DNA from: Lentibacillus populi
Lineage (GTDB): Bacteria > Bacillota > Bacilli > Bacillales > Amphibacillaceae
Direction of reading: 5' to 3'
DNA length: 64,000 nucleotides
NCBI GenBank assembly: GCA_014642895.1
Contig: BMJD01000009.1
Coordinates: 1 to 64,000, forward strand
The translations under genes were made by a program, and so were the position numbers. Every line of letters begins with the position of its first letter. The stretch's first letter is position 1. This document shows positions 35,204 to 45,250 of the stretch, piece after piece. The notes beneath the pieces are model-generated. The model made no database searches, was not told the DNA's origin, and was given only the letters and a program-made list of their open reading frames with translations.

Positions 35204-36571
35204 ATGGAATCACATTCACTGGATAAAGAGGAGAAAACTTTAAGGTTTGATGCACCTGTTGTTACAGAAATGTCTGTTATTCCTGTAGCTGGTAAGGATA
35301 GTATGCTATTAAATCTAAGCGGCGCACATAGCCCCTTTTTTACGAGAAATATTGTAATATTAAAAGATAGTACAGGAAATATAGGAGTTGGTGAAGTCCC
35401 AGGTGGCAATAGAATCAAAAATACTTTAGAAGATACAAGAGGCTTTGTTGTTGGTAAAAAAATCAGCCTATTTAAAAATATTTTAAGTAATATTAGGAGA
35501 AAGTTCGCCTATAAAGATCAAACAGGAAGAGGTAGCCAAACTTTCGATTTAAGAATTGCAATACATGCTGTTACTGCTTTAGAGGCTGCATTCTTAGATT
35601 TACTTGGAAAATTTTTAGGTGTTCCCGTATCAGCCTTATTGGGTAATGGACAACAACGAGATGAAGTAGAAACGTTGGGTTATTTATTTTATGTAGGTGA
35701 CCGAACGAAAACAAAACTTCCGTATGATAGTAATCCTGAAGTGGAAGATGATTGGTTAAGACTTCGGCATGAAAAGGCATTGACTCCAGCATCAATTGTA
35801 AAACTAGCAGAAGCAGCACATAAACGTTATGGGTTTAAAGATTTTAAACTTAAAGGCGGCGTTTTGCGTGGGGAAGAAGAAATGGAGGCGATAACTGCTC
35901 TAAAAGAAAAATTCCCTGACGCAAGAATTACACTTGATCCTAACGGAAGTTGGTTGCTGAAGGATGCTATAAGGCTTTGTAAAGATAGTCATGGTATTCT
36001 AACATATGCAGAAGATCCGTGTGGAGCTGAAGAAGGTTTTTCTGCACGGGAAGTAATGGCCGAGTTTCGTAAATCAACCGGCATACTGACTGCCACTAAT
36101 ATGATTGTAACGGACTGGCGTGAAATGGGGCATGCCATCCTATTACACGCTGTAGATATTCCATTAGCAGATCCCCATTTTTGGACAATGCAGGGATCTG
36201 TACGCGTTGCGCAAATGTGTCATGAATGGGGGTTAACCTGGGGCTCGCATTCCAATAATCATTTTGATATTTCATTGGCAATGTTTACGCATGTTGCAGC
36301 AGCAGCACCCGGAAGCATTACTGCTATTGATACACATTGGATTTGGCAGGACGGTCAAAGGCTAACAAAAGAGCCATTTAAAATTAGGGATGGGAAAGTT
36401 TCAGTTCCTAAAAAACCAGGTTTAGGTATTGAAATTGATATGGAAAAGGTCAAACAAGCCAATAAACTATATGAAGAAAATAATTTAAATGGTCGAGATG
36501 ATTCGAAGGCTATGCAATATTTGATTAACGGATGGAAGTTCAACAAAAAGAAGCCTGCATTAATTCGATGA
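35204..36571 (+). CDS. gudD: Glucarate dehydratase
   Basis: GudD removes water from D-glucarate to give 5-keto-4-deoxy-D-glucarate, the substrate of KdgD upstream. The 455-residue enolase-superfamily protein has the KxK base [10 protein letters not shown], metal ligands in [16 protein letters not shown] and [10 protein letters not shown], and the diagnostic [20 protein letters not shown] with the catalytic His. The C-terminal [13 protein letters not shown] is also specific. ATG at 35204 follows GGAGG; an earlier in-frame ATG lies in the upstream hairpin and has no ribosome site. It is the last gene of the operon. Confidence 0.95.
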   Translation: MESHSLDKEEKTLRFDAPVVTEMSVIPVAGKDSMLLNLSGAHSPFFTRNIVILKDSTGNIGVGEVPGGNRIKNTLEDTRGFVVGKKISLFKNILSNIRRKFAYKDQTGRGSQTFDLRIAIHAVTALEAAFLDLLGKFLGVPVSALLGNGQQRDEVETLGYLFYVGDRTKTKLPYDSNPEVEDDWLRLRHEKALTPASIVKLAEAAHKRYGFKDFKLKGGVLRGEEEMEAITALKEKFPDARITLDPNGSWLLKDAIRLCKDSHGILTYAEDPCGAEEGFSAREVMAEFRKSTGILTATNMIVTDWREMGHAILLHAVDIPLADPHFWTMQGSVRVAQMCHEWGLTWGSHSNNHFDISLAMFTHVAAAAPGSITAIDTHWIWQDGQRLTKEPFKIRDGKVSVPKKPGLGIEIDMEKVKQANKLYEENNLNGRDDSKAMQYLINGWKFNKKKPALIR

Positions 36572-36875
36572 AAAATTTTTTAAAAGGAAATTTAGTAATT
36601 TTATAATGATATAAAGGAAGAACGCCAAAGGACGCATTGAATTATAATAACTTTATGAAACTGCCAATTCTGGATTCTAGCGGGATTGAATTGAAGGATA
36701 ATGCATTTTGGGAGAAAGTGCAGGCCGTGGTAACGGGGTGGCAGCTTTGGTAGAACGAGAAGAGAAAAAGGTTAACCCAGACGAGATTAGGAATGTTTGA
36801 GCGCGAGAATAAAATGATGAGCTTGTATAAGTAGATGCCACTGACGCCGATATTAAAAATAAAGTAGAATATAGT

Positions 36876-36908
36876 AGAATCAGGATTTTTGTTTCTGGTT
36901 CTTTTTTG
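36876..36908 (+). terminator. Terminator candidate after gudD
   Basis: AGAATCAG (36876-36883) pairs with CTGGTTCT (36895-36902) using one G-U pair, followed by TTTTTTG. It is 300 bp after the gudD stop. Confidence 0.5.
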
Positions 36909-36973
36909 TTTAATTTATCTTTTTAAAAAGGGGATATTTGTCTACGGTTAGTTTTGTAAAAAGCCAAGATATT

Positions 36974-37004
36974 AACCCCGTATCACATTGTGTGAAACGG
37001 GGTT
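36974..37004. terminator. Hairpin terminating a decayed leftward gene
   Basis: AACCCCGT (36974-36981) pairs with ACGGGGTT (36997-37004), extended inside by TCACA/TGTGA. It lies just beyond the stop of the minus-strand remnant at 37020. Confidence 0.6.
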
Positions 37005-37019
37005 TGGTATATCTAAATT

Positions 37020-37298
37020 AACCTTTAACAACCTGTTCTAATAACGCAAGATCTTCCGTTGCTTTAGCACTAACATGGGTAGCATTTTATATCATGAATA
37101 TCTACAGTTTGACAGCGTCTTTATCGAATCCCGCTTTTTTGCCTTCAACGAAATTGAATTGTTTTTCCTTTCTAGTTCATCTAAGGAAAAGACGCGTTTA
37201 ATTTGACTACTAACTTTGGCTATAGCAGCACCAATCGTATTTGCCACCCGTTGATTCTGTATCGGCTGATTAAACCGACTGGATAAAATTTCATTCAA
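37020..37298 (-). pseudogene. Decayed 3' end of an unidentified gene
   Basis: Three pieces in different frames read, from right to left, EILSSRFNQPIQNQRVANTI with FSLDELERK, then QFNFVEGKKAGFDKDAVKL, then ATHVSAKATEDLALLEQVVK and G before a stop near 37020. Internal stops and frameshifts separate them. The consistent protein style shows a gene that has decayed. I do not recognise the family. Confidence 0.5.
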
Positions 37299-37483
37299 CC
37301 GTATGCCAACAGCAAGTAAAATCTTTTATTGCTGTAGAGGTATTGATTCTTACTTAATCAACTCCATGAATCCTAAGCTTCTGTTTAGAGTTTTAAGACG
37401 CAAAAAGTATTTTCTAGATAATCTTAATAGTGTCTTTATGTTTAGAATAAAAAGACTGGAGTGTATTCCATTATATGTGTTTC

Positions 37484-37933
37484 CTACAATTTAAACCCTG
37501 CTCTGCTCTTGAATCGTTTCAAAAGTACGTGACACTCTACTCTAGTTATCCCTTGTACAGAGTATAACTCACTATTTATGAAGGTTTCGAGCATCTTGAA
37601 ATCTTCAACTAGAACATGCATATGAAGTGTGCTTGGTCCTGTCATTTGGTATATGCTTGCTACCGTTGGATTATCTGCTAAATTTTTAGCAACTTCCTGT
37701 AATTGCTTTGGTTCGACATCTACTTCAAAGAACGCAGAAACACTTTTACCGAATTTTTCTGAGTTAATGACAACAGTAAACTTTTCAATTACCCCGTCTT
37801 TTTTTAAATTGTCTATTCTTTCTTTAACTGCAACTCTTGATATACCAACTTTTTCAGCAAGTTCAACATAAGATAATCTCCCATCCTGTATCAATTCCTC
37901 AATTATCTTTTTATCTAATTCATCATAGTTCAT
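37484..37933 (-). CDS. Lrp/AsnC family transcriptional regulator
   Basis: A 149-residue leucine-responsive-type regulator. The helix-turn-helix is MNYDELDKKIIEELIQDGRL with LSYVELAEKVGISRVAVKER, and the C-terminal RAM domain includes VSAFFEVDVEPKQLQEVAKN and YQMTGPSTLHMHVLVED, the amino-acid binding edge. The ATG at 37933 (complement) has GGAGG seven bases upstream; a TTG at 37939 is less likely. It is divergent from the peptide transporter operon with 306 bp between starts, so it likely controls peptide or amino acid uptake there. Confidence 0.9.
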   Translation of the reverse strand: MNYDELDKKIIEELIQDGRLSYVELAEKVGISRVAVKERIDNLKKDGVIEKFTVVINSEKFGKSVSAFFEVDVEPKQLQEVAKNLADNPTVASIYQMTGPSTLHMHVLVEDFKMLETFINSELYSVQGITRVECHVLLKRFKSRAGFKL

Positions 37934-38239
37934 AAACAACCTCCAATTACGATTTTAGAATAAGAGATAAGAAGTATCAGGTTAATATGTTGGAATATTT
38001 TAAATAAAACTCTTTTATATCATTATATATATTAATTTCAAATTAAACAACTGATTTCAATCATTAATAAGAATTATTTTAACAATATGTAAGTAATATT
38101 TGTAGATAATAATATAAATGTAATAATTTTTTCACTTTTGTTTTATTTTTGTATTGACATATTTCGACCGTTTTAGTAATATTATTGGTAATTTATCAAA
38201 TAGACTGAATATGTATAATAATTTTTAGGAGGTGACTAC
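37934..38239. promoter_or_regulatory. Divergent regulatory region of the lrp-like gene and the dpp-like operon
   Basis: Very AT-rich, as expected for Lrp binding and wrapping. A rightward promoter is clear: TTGACA (38154-38159), 17-base spacer, TAATAT (38177-38182), 58 bp before the permease start. Confidence 0.7.
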
Positions 38240-39181
38240 GTGATAAGTTTAGTAGCTAGAAGAATTCTACAATTAATACTTTTACTTTTAGGTATATCGT
38301 TTATTGTATTTATGAGTATGTATATTGCACCGGGGGATCCAGCTACGGTCATTGCTGGACCTACCGCGTCTGCTTCGGACCTTGAGGCAATAAGAACTAA
38401 TTTAGGGCTTGATAAACCAGTGCTTGAACAATATTTTAACTACTTAGGTGGGATATTGCATGGTGACTTTGGATATTCCTACCAAACAGGGCAAACTGTG
38501 ACAGATGCAATTTTAACTCGTTTCCCAAATACACTGAAGCTTGCCATTGCTAGTATGATTGTCGCAACCATCATTGGCATAGTGGCAGGAATTATATCGG
38601 CAATCAAACAAAATTCATGGATTGATGTCACAAGTACCACTATTGCTTTATTTGGAGTTTCTATTCCGAACTTCTGGTTAGGAGCCATGCTTATTCTGAT
38701 ATTTTCTGTTAATTTGCAATGGTTCCCGGTTGGAGGATTAAATGAATCCATTTTTAGTATTTCCGGAATCAAACAATTAATTTTACCTGCAATAACGTTA
38801 GGTACAGCTTCTGCAGCTTTAATTGCCAGAATGAGCAGATCATCTATGTTAGAAATAATACAGTCAGACTACATACGAACTGCAAAAGCAAAAGGGGTAA
38901 AGCAAAAATCGCTTATTTGGGTTCATGCTTTAAGAAATGCCATGATTCCAGTGATCACAGTAATTGGTATAAACTTTGGTTCTTTACTAGGTGGTACAAT
39001 TATTACTGAACAGGTCTTTGCAATAAATGGTATTGGTAGATTGATGATTGATGCGATTGCATCTCGAGATTTTCCAATTGTTCAGGGAACGGTTTTATTA
39101 GTAGCTGCTATTTTCGTAACGGTTAATTTGATTGTTGATATTATTTATGCCCTAATTGATCCAAGGATAAGTTACGACTAG
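38240..39181 (+). CDS. Dipeptide/oligopeptide ABC transporter permease (DppB-like)
   Basis: A 313-residue membrane permease. It has six hydrophobic segments, the OppB/DppB opening VARRILQLILLLLGISFIVF with MYIAPGDPA, and the cytoplasmic EAA loop SDYIRTAKAKGVKQKSLIWVH that contacts the ATPase. It ends in the family signature ALIDPRISYD. GTG start behind AGGAGG. It is the first gene of the operon and pairs with the DppC-like protein that follows after 14 bp. Confidence 0.92.
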   Translation: MISLVARRILQLILLLLGISFIVFMSMYIAPGDPATVIAGPTASASDLEAIRTNLGLDKPVLEQYFNYLGGILHGDFGYSYQTGQTVTDAILTRFPNTLKLAIASMIVATIIGIVAGIISAIKQNSWIDVTSTTIALFGVSIPNFWLGAMLILIFSVNLQWFPVGGLNESIFSISGIKQLILPAITLGTASAALIARMSRSSMLEIIQSDYIRTAKAKGVKQKSLIWVHALRNAMIPVITVIGINFGSLLGGTIITEQVFAINGIGRLMIDAIASRDFPIVQGTVLLVAAIFVTVNLIVDIIYALIDPRISYD

Positions 39182-39195
39182 GGGAGGTGGAAAAT

Positions 39196-40092
39196 ATGCA
39201 GGATAACGCTGCACTAAACTGGAAAAAACCTAAAGCAAAAAAGAAAGAGAAAATGCTCATACAGACAATTAAACGTTTACTGAAAAACAAGTTAGCGGTA
39301 TTGGGTTTGGTTATCATTGTATTACAAGTTATATTAGCGGTTTTTGCTCCTGTATTGGTCAACTATAGTCCGTATGAGCAAAATTTATCCGAAACCCAAT
39401 TAGGAATAGGTTCCCCCGAACATTTGCTAGGTACTGATAATTATGGCAGGGATATTTGGTCCAGACTGGTATACGGGACACGGATTTCCTTGATTGTTGG
39501 GATCTCATCTGTTGGCTTAGGGTTGATAGGAGGACTAACTTTAGGGCTATTAAGTGGCTATTATCGAAAGTTAGATGGAGTCATAATGCGTATTGTAGAT
39601 TTATTATTTGCATTTCCGGGAATTCTGCTGGCGATGCTAATCATCGCGATTCTGGGAACTAGTATTGTGAACGTAGCTATTGCAATAAGTATATGGTCAA
39701 TTCCAGGATGTGCAAGGATTGTCCGGGGGAGCGTATTATCAATAAAAAAGCAGGAATATATTCTAGCAATGAAATCTATTGGCGCAAGTAACTCCAGAAT
39801 TATTTTAAAGCATATATTACCTAACTGTTTAGCACCAATTATTGTGTTTGCAACAATGAGAATGGCAACAACTATTTTGTCAACGTCTGCTTTAAGTTTT
39901 CTGGGTCTAGGTGCACAACCCCCTACTCCAGAGTGGGGAGCCATGATTGCAGACGGACAGGATTTTATGTGGACCGCTCCACATATGTCAATTGTACCGG
40001 GGATAGCAATTATGTTAGTGGTATTTGCGTTTAATGTAGTTGGTGATGGACTACGGGATGCACTTGATCCAAATATGAACTTGGATGTGTAA
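39196..40092 (+). CDS. Dipeptide/oligopeptide ABC transporter permease (DppC-like)
   Basis: A 298-residue permease with the OppC N-terminal tail (RLLKNKLAVLGLVIIVLQ), the segment GTDNYGRDIWSRLVYGTRIS and the EAA loop EYILAMKSIGASNSRIILKH. It ends in GLRDALDPNMNLDV, typical of DppC. The ATG at 39196 lies eight bases after GGGGAGG; the GTG at 39187 overlaps that site. It forms the channel with the preceding DppB-like protein. Confidence 0.92.
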   Translation: MQDNAALNWKKPKAKKKEKMLIQTIKRLLKNKLAVLGLVIIVLQVILAVFAPVLVNYSPYEQNLSETQLGIGSPEHLLGTDNYGRDIWSRLVYGTRISLIVGISSVGLGLIGGLTLGLLSGYYRKLDGVIMRIVDLLFAFPGILLAMLIIAILGTSIVNVAIAISIWSIPGCARIVRGSVLSIKKQEYILAMKSIGASNSRIILKHILPNCLAPIIVFATMRMATTILSTSALSFLGLGAQPPTPEWGAMIADGQDFMWTAPHMSIVPGIAIMLVVFAFNVVGDGLRDALDPNMNLDV

Positions 40093-40122
40093 TATTAAAT
40101 GAATGAAGGGATGATAGATGGA

Positions 40123-41658
40123 ATGAAACTTAACAGAGTTATCAGTATGTTTGCTATATTGATTGCTAGCGTCGTCTTGATAAGTGGTTGTGGTAATAAA
40201 AGCAGTAAAGAAATAAGCAAGGAAAAAAAGCAGGAAATTACATATGCGTCGACCTCTGATGCTGCTGGGTTATCACCGATTGATACAAATGATTCAATTT
40301 CTTCTAATGTTACGATGCAAGTATATGAAACGTTATTTATACAAGATCCAGAAACGATGGAAATAAAACCATTACTGGCAGAATCCTATGACAATCCGGA
40401 CGAAAATACTTGGACAATTAAATTACGTGAGGGAATAAAATTTCATGATGGTACACCATTTAATGCTGAAGCTGTAAAATATACGTTTGATCAATTAAAG
40501 GACCCTGATAGAGCTGCACCACGCGCTTCTCTGTTGGAGCCAGTTGATTCAATCGAGGTAAAGGATGAATATATAGTTGAATTAAAAACAAAAAAACCAT
40601 ATGGACCGATGCTTGCAGCATTAAGTCATACGAATGCAGCGATTGTTAGTCCCACAGCGGATAAAGAGGATGATATTAATAAAGATCCTGTTGGAACCGG
40701 TCCGTTTGTTTTTGAAGAATGGGAAGAGGGGGATCATATCACATTAAGAAGAAATGAGGATTATTGGCGTGATTCTGCAGATCTCGAAACAGTAACGTTC
40801 AAAATTGTTCCGGAAATGTCTACAGCAATCTCGATGTTGGAGACTGGAGAAGTTCAATTTATTGATAATTTGCCATCTGATTTATTACCAAGAATTGAAT
40901 CTTTAAATGATGTAAAAGTACAAAAATCAGAAGGAACTCGAGTATCGTTTTTAGGGTTTAACATGGAAGAAGAACCATTTACGGATTTGAAATTCCGTCA
41001 GGCAGTTGCTTATGGGATCGATCAAGAGGCGTATGTTAACCAGTTAAATGGTTTAGGGATAATGAATGAAAGTCTTATTGGTCCAAAAGTATTCGGTTAT
41101 AAAGAGGGTGCTGAGGATGTAGCATATCCTTTTGATAAGGAGAAGGCAAAACAAATTATAGAAGAGAATGGTTACAAAGGTAAAAAAATAACCCTGCTTG
41201 CTGCGAATAGAGATAATTATAAAAAAATGGCAGAGATAGTTCAATCACAACTAACGGATATTGGGCTGGATGTAAAAATAGAAACCATGGAGTGGGCTAC
41301 TTTCCTTGATACAGCACGTAAGGGTAATTTTGAAATGACATTCCTTGGATGGGCTAATAGTACTGCAGATGGAAGTGAGTTGCTGTACCCGAATTTACAT
41401 TCCGATACCATCGACGCGTCCAATTATACGAGATATAGTAACCCTGAATTCGACAAACTTGTAGAAGAGTCTCGTAATAATGTAGATCAGGACGAAAGAT
41501 TGGAAAAATTGAATGAGGCTAATATTATGGCCATTAAGGATGCACCTTGGATTGTTATGGAACATGGAACAGTCTCCGCTGCATATAGCAAATCAGTAGA
41601 TGGCCTATTGATAAGTCCGAATGGGCAATGGTCCCTTTATAACGTAAGTAGAAAGTAG
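40123..41658 (+). CDS. Peptide/nickel-type ABC transporter substrate-binding lipoprotein
   Basis: A roughly 511-residue SBP_bac_5 protein. The lipoprotein signal ends LISGC with Cys23, when the ATG at 40123 is used; further in-frame ATGs at 40099 and 40111 would only lengthen a polar head. The family motif is ENTWTIKLREGIKFHDGTPF, with GTGPFVFEEWEEGDHITLRR and FRQAVAYGIDQEAYVNQLNG later. It binds the peptide or similar cation outside the membrane and hands it to the permeases upstream. The ligand cannot be deduced; a glutathione- or gamma-glutamyl-like ligand is suggested by the downstream GGT gene. Confidence 0.9.
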   Translation: MKLNRVISMFAILIASVVLISGCGNKSSKEISKEKKQEITYASTSDAAGLSPIDTNDSISSNVTMQVYETLFIQDPETMEIKPLLAESYDNPDENTWTIKLREGIKFHDGTPFNAEAVKYTFDQLKDPDRAAPRASLLEPVDSIEVKDEYIVELKTKKPYGPMLAALSHTNAAIVSPTADKEDDINKDPVGTGPFVFEEWEEGDHITLRRNEDYWRDSADLETVTFKIVPEMSTAISMLETGEVQFIDNLPSDLLPRIESLNDVKVQKSEGTRVSFLGFNMEEEPFTDLKFRQAVAYGIDQEAYVNQLNGLGIMNESLIGPKVFGYKEGAEDVAYPFDKEKAKQIIEENGYKGKKITLLAANRDNYKKMAEIVQSQLTDIGLDVKIETMEWATFLDTARKGNFEMTFLGWANSTADGSELLYPNLHSDTIDASNYTRYSNPEFDKLVEESRNNVDQDERLEKLNEANIMAIKDAPWIVMEHGTVSAAYSKSVDGLLISPNGQWSLYNVSRK

Positions 41659-41663
41659 GGTTA

Positions 41664-42662
41664 ATGATGGAAGGTCTGTTACAAGTCAAGAACCTTGAAG
41701 TACAGTTCAAAACAGGAAAAAAGAGACTTAAAGCTGTTCGGGATATTTCCTTTTCCGTAAAAAGAGGTGAAACACTATGTATAGTCGGGGAATCGGGAAG
41801 TGGCAAAAGTATAACATCTCTTTCCATTTTAGGATTGTTGCCTACTAATGGAGAAATCACAAAGGGATCCATCCGACTATCCAAACAGGAACTTGTAGGG
41901 TTACCTGAAAAGGAATTTCAGAAAATACGGGGAAACGAAATCTCGATGATTTTTCAGGAACCAATGACTGCCTTAAACCCGACTTTTACAATAGGTTTTC
42001 AACTTCGTGAACCCCTGATGATTCACCGGAAATTATCTGAAGAGACAGCAAATAAGGAATGTATTTCGTTATTGAAAAGGGTAGGTATCCCTGACCCTGC
42101 CAAAAAATTAAAACAGTTTCCGCATGAATTGAGCGGCGGGATGCTACAACGAGTAATGATTGCTATAGCATTGGCATGTGAACCGAACCTTTTATTAGCT
42201 GATGAACCAACAACTGCACTTGATGTGACCATACAGGCTCAGATTTTGGATCTAATTGATGACTTAAAGAAACAAATGGGGATGGGGGTTGTTTTTGTCA
42301 CCCATGATATGGGCGTAGTAGCAGAAATTGCTGATCAAGTTATGGTTATATATGCGGGGGAGATAGCAGAAATTGGTGATGTCGATAGTATCTTTAATAA
42401 CCCCCAACATCCTTATACGAAGGGGCTATTGGGAGCAGTTCCTAATGTCGATGAAAAGGAACATGAATTAAATATCATTCCTGGCTCAATGCCAAATCTA
42501 GATGATCAAATTTCCGGGTGCAGATTCCATCCAAGATGTCCTTATGCGATGGATGTATGCCGGAAGAAAAGCCCGCCTGCATTTAGGGTATCTGATGGAA
42601 GGCAAAGTAAATGCTGGTTGCAGGAGGTGAATGTCAATGAAAGCGCAACAACCATTACTTGA
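41664..42662 (+). CDS. Oligopeptide ABC transporter ATP-binding protein (DppD-like)
   Basis: A 332-residue ATPase. Walker A is GESGSGKS, the signature HELSGGMLQRV, Walker B LLLADEPTTALD and the switch VTHDMG. The C-terminal cysteine cluster (CRFHPRCPYAMDVC) is the oligo_HPY extension of DppD. The ATG at 41664 or the adjacent 41667 may be used. It overlaps the next gene by 26 bp, which implies coupled translation with the DppF-like partner. Confidence 0.93.
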   Translation: MMEGLLQVKNLEVQFKTGKKRLKAVRDISFSVKRGETLCIVGESGSGKSITSLSILGLLPTNGEITKGSIRLSKQELVGLPEKEFQKIRGNEISMIFQEPMTALNPTFTIGFQLREPLMIHRKLSEETANKECISLLKRVGIPDPAKKLKQFPHELSGGMLQRVMIAIALACEPNLLLADEPTTALDVTIQAQILDLIDDLKKQMGMGVVFVTHDMGVVAEIADQVMVIYAGEIAEIGDVDSIFNNPQHPYTKGLLGAVPNVDEKEHELNIIPGSMPNLDDQISGCRFHPRCPYAMDVCRKKSPPAFRVSDGRQSKCWLQEVNVNESATTIT

Positions 42663-43608
42663 AACACGAGGACTAAAAAAATATTATCCAATAAAAGGTG
42701 GTTTTTTAAAGCGAACCAAGAATCATGTTAAGGCGGTTCAGAATATTTCACTCAAGGTGTATAAAGGAGAAACGCTGGGGATTGTTGGAGAATCCGGATG
42801 TGGAAAATCGACTTTTGGAAGAACAATTTTGGGTCTGGAGGATTTAACAGATGGGTCTATTTTATTTCGTGGTGAACATATTGAGCATTTATCTGATCGT
42901 AAGTTAAAAAAATATAAGCGTGACATGCAAATGATATTCCAAAATCCCTTTGCCTCTTTAAATCCCAGACAGAGAATTGGGAGTGCTTTAGATGAAATTT
43001 TAGTGATTCATATGAAACAATCAAAAGCAGAAAGGGACCAAAGTGTAAAAAATCTATTATTAGAAGTCGGATTAAAGGAAGAACATTATCATCGTTATCC
43101 ACATGAATTAAGTGGTGGACAAAGACAGCGTGTTGGTATTGCTAGAGCAATAGCGCTTAACCCTTCTCTAATTGTCTGTGATGAAGCAGTTTCTGCATTG
43201 GATGTATCTGTACAAGCACAAGTTATTAAACTGTTAAAGGAGCTGCAAGTTGCTCATGACCTTACGTATATATTTATTTCCCATGATCTGGGTGTTGTCA
43301 GGCACTTATGTGATCGGGTTCTTGTTATGTATTTGGGATCAATGGTTGAGTTGGGCACATCGGATCAAATATATAACAACGCTTTGCATCCTTATACCGG
43401 TTCTTTACTTTCAGCTATACCTAGACCGGTTCCTGGTAGAAAAAAAGAGCGGATTAAACTACAAGGCGACTTACCTAGTGCTTCCAATTATCCAAGTGGC
43501 TGTCCATTTCACACACGATGCCCTATTGCTCAGGAACACTGTAAGATGAGGGTGCCTGAATGGAGGGAGGTGGAACCGGGACACTTTGTGGCATGTCACG
43601 AAGTTTAA
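42637..43608 (+). CDS. Oligopeptide ABC transporter ATP-binding protein (DppF-like)
   Basis: A 323-residue ATPase. It opens LLETRGLKKYYPIKGGFLKR, the usual DppF start, with Walker A GESGCGKST, signature ELSGGQRQRVG, Walker B LIVCDEAVSALDVS and the Cys cluster CPFHTRCPIAQEHC. The ATG at 42637 is nine bases after AGGAGG; the ATG at 42631 is too close to that site. With the DppD-like protein it energises the permease pair encoded upstream. Confidence 0.93.
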   Translation: MKAQQPLLETRGLKKYYPIKGGFLKRTKNHVKAVQNISLKVYKGETLGIVGESGCGKSTFGRTILGLEDLTDGSILFRGEHIEHLSDRKLKKYKRDMQMIFQNPFASLNPRQRIGSALDEILVIHMKQSKAERDQSVKNLLLEVGLKEEHYHRYPHELSGGQRQRVGIARAIALNPSLIVCDEAVSALDVSVQAQVIKLLKELQVAHDLTYIFISHDLGVVRHLCDRVLVMYLGSMVELGTSDQIYNNALHPYTGSLLSAIPRPVPGRKKERIKLQGDLPSASNYPSGCPFHTRCPIAQEHCKMRVPEWREVEPGHFVACHEV

Positions 43609-43636
43609 AAATTAATATCTATTAAGGAGTGAGCTC

Positions 43637-45250
43637 ATGTTTTCATTTAATCAACATATTAATCCATATTCCATTACTAGAAATGCTACCTACGCCAATA
43701 ATGGTATGGTAGCAACATCGCAGCCTCTAGCTTCACAGGCGGGTCTGGACATTCTTAAACAAGGCGGAAACGCGGTAGACGCAGCTATTGCAACTGCAGC
43801 CTGTCTGACAGTTGTTGAACCCACATCCAATGGAATAGGTGGTGACGCATTTGCTATTGTCTATATGAACAAAAAGCTATATGGAATTAATGGGAGCGGA
43901 CCTTCACCTAAATCAATTTCAATTGACGCGTTAAAAAGATCCGGATATGATGAAATCCCCAAATATGGGTGGATTCCGGTGATGATTCCAGGTGCTCCTG
44001 GAACTTGGGCAGAAGTATCGAAAAGGTTTGGAAAACTTCCCTTAATTAAAGTGCTTCAGCCGGCAATCACCTATGCTGTGGAGGGTTTTCCGCTCTCACC
44101 AACGTTAGCTAAGTATTGGAAAAGGGCCTATAACAAATTTAGCCGAAGCTTAACTGACCCTGCATTCAAATCGTGGTTTGAAACGTTTGCTCCTAAGGGA
44201 CGCGCGCCGAAGGTTGGTGAAATATGGTCTTCTTCGGATCATGCTGATACATTACGAGAAATAGCGGAAACTGGAGCGGAATCATTTTATCGGGGGAAAT
44301 TGGCTGAAAAAATAGCTACTTTCTCATCAAAAACAGGTGGCTATTTAACATTAGAAGATCTCTCGGATTATAAACCTGAATGGGTGGAACCACTAAGTGT
44401 TAGTTATCGGGATTATAATGTATGGGAGCTACCTCCAAACGGACAGGGAATTATTCCATTACAGGCAATGAATATCTTAAAAGGATTTGATTTTACTGAG
44501 CGAGACACAGTGAATACATATCACAAACAGATTGAGGCTATTAAATTAGCATTTGCAGATGGTTTTCAATATATTACGGATAAGTACCATATGAAAATTG
44601 AACCTACGGAATTGCTTAGTGAGGCTTATGGAGAGAGACGCAGACAAATGATTAAAGAAGAGGCTTCATTGCCAGAGGCCGGGGAATCCGTTTCTAGTGG
44701 TACAGTTTATTTAGCAACTGCTGATGGTGAAGGGAACATGGTTTCTTTTATTCAGAGTAATTATATGGGATTTGGATCCGGATTGGTTGTTCCTGAAACC
44801 GGTATTGCTTTACAAAATAGAGGACATAATTTTTCGTTTGACCCAAACCATGTTAATGCACTAAAAGGTGGTAAACGTACCTTACACACTATTATCCCCG
44901 GTTTTTTGACCAAAGGAGATGAAGCGATTGGTCCGTTTGGTGTTATGGGAGGTTTTATGATGCCGCAGGGTCATGTTCAGGTATTAATGAATACCATTGA
45001 TTTTAAGCTGAATCCACAAGCTGCTCTGGATGCGCCAAGATGGCAATGGTTAAGGGATAAAGTGGTAGAAGTGGAGTCGAGATTCCCCCATCATTTAGCA
45101 GCAGGACTTGAGGAAAAAGGGCATGATGTTCGGATTGCCATGGAAGCGAACAGCTTTGGACGTGGGCAAATTATTTGGCGTGATCCTGACACCGGTGTGC
45201 TTTGTGGTGGAACGGAATCGAGAACGGATGGTTCAATTGCTTCATGGTAA
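43637..45250 (+). CDS. Gamma-glutamyltransferase family protein
   Basis: An Ntn-type hydrolase that matures by self-cleavage. The 537 residues show the family N-terminal block ATSQPLASQAGLDILKQGGN with AVDAAIATAACLTVVEPTSN, and the cleavage site SSGTVYLATADGEGNMVSF, with Thr356 as the new N-terminal nucleophile. The DNxxM-type tail GGFMMPQGHVQVLMN is also present. No signal peptide is visible, so it is probably cytoplasmic, like the YwrD-type branch. It sits right behind a peptide importer, consistent with cleavage of imported gamma-glutamyl peptides or acylated amines (inferred). Its end overlaps the CHR gene start. Confidence 0.9.
   Translation: MFSFNQHINPYSITRNATYANNGMVATSQPLASQAGLDILKQGGNAVDAAIATAACLTVVEPTSNGIGGDAFAIVYMNKKLYGINGSGPSPKSISIDALKRSGYDEIPKYGWIPVMIPGAPGTWAEVSKRFGKLPLIKVLQPAITYAVEGFPLSPTLAKYWKRAYNKFSRSLTDPAFKSWFETFAPKGRAPKVGEIWSSSDHADTLREIAETGAESFYRGKLAEKIATFSSKTGGYLTLEDLSDYKPEWVEPLSVSYRDYNVWELPPNGQGIIPLQAMNILKGFDFTERDTVNTYHKQIEAIKLAFADGFQYITDKYHMKIEPTELLSEAYGERRRQMIKEEASLPEAGESVSSGTVYLATADGEGNMVSFIQSNYMGFGSGLVVPETGIALQNRGHNFSFDPNHVNALKGGKRTLHTIIPGFLTKGDEAIGPFGVMGGFMMPQGHVQVLMNTIDFKLNPQAALDAPRWQWLRDKVVEVESRFPHHLAAGLEEKGHDVRIAMEANSFGRGQIIWRDPDTGVLCGGTESRTDGSIASW

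Larger units (their letters stand above)
36572..37483. other. Region of decayed genes after gudD
   Basis: It holds a weak terminator-like hairpin at 36876-36908, a protein-like fragment (about 36634-36750, including NFMKLPILDSSGIEL and FWEKVQAVVTGWQLW), a terminator-like hairpin at 36974-37004 and the remnant of a leftward gene at 37020-37298. The whole segment looks like gene decay between two operons. Confidence 0.45.
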
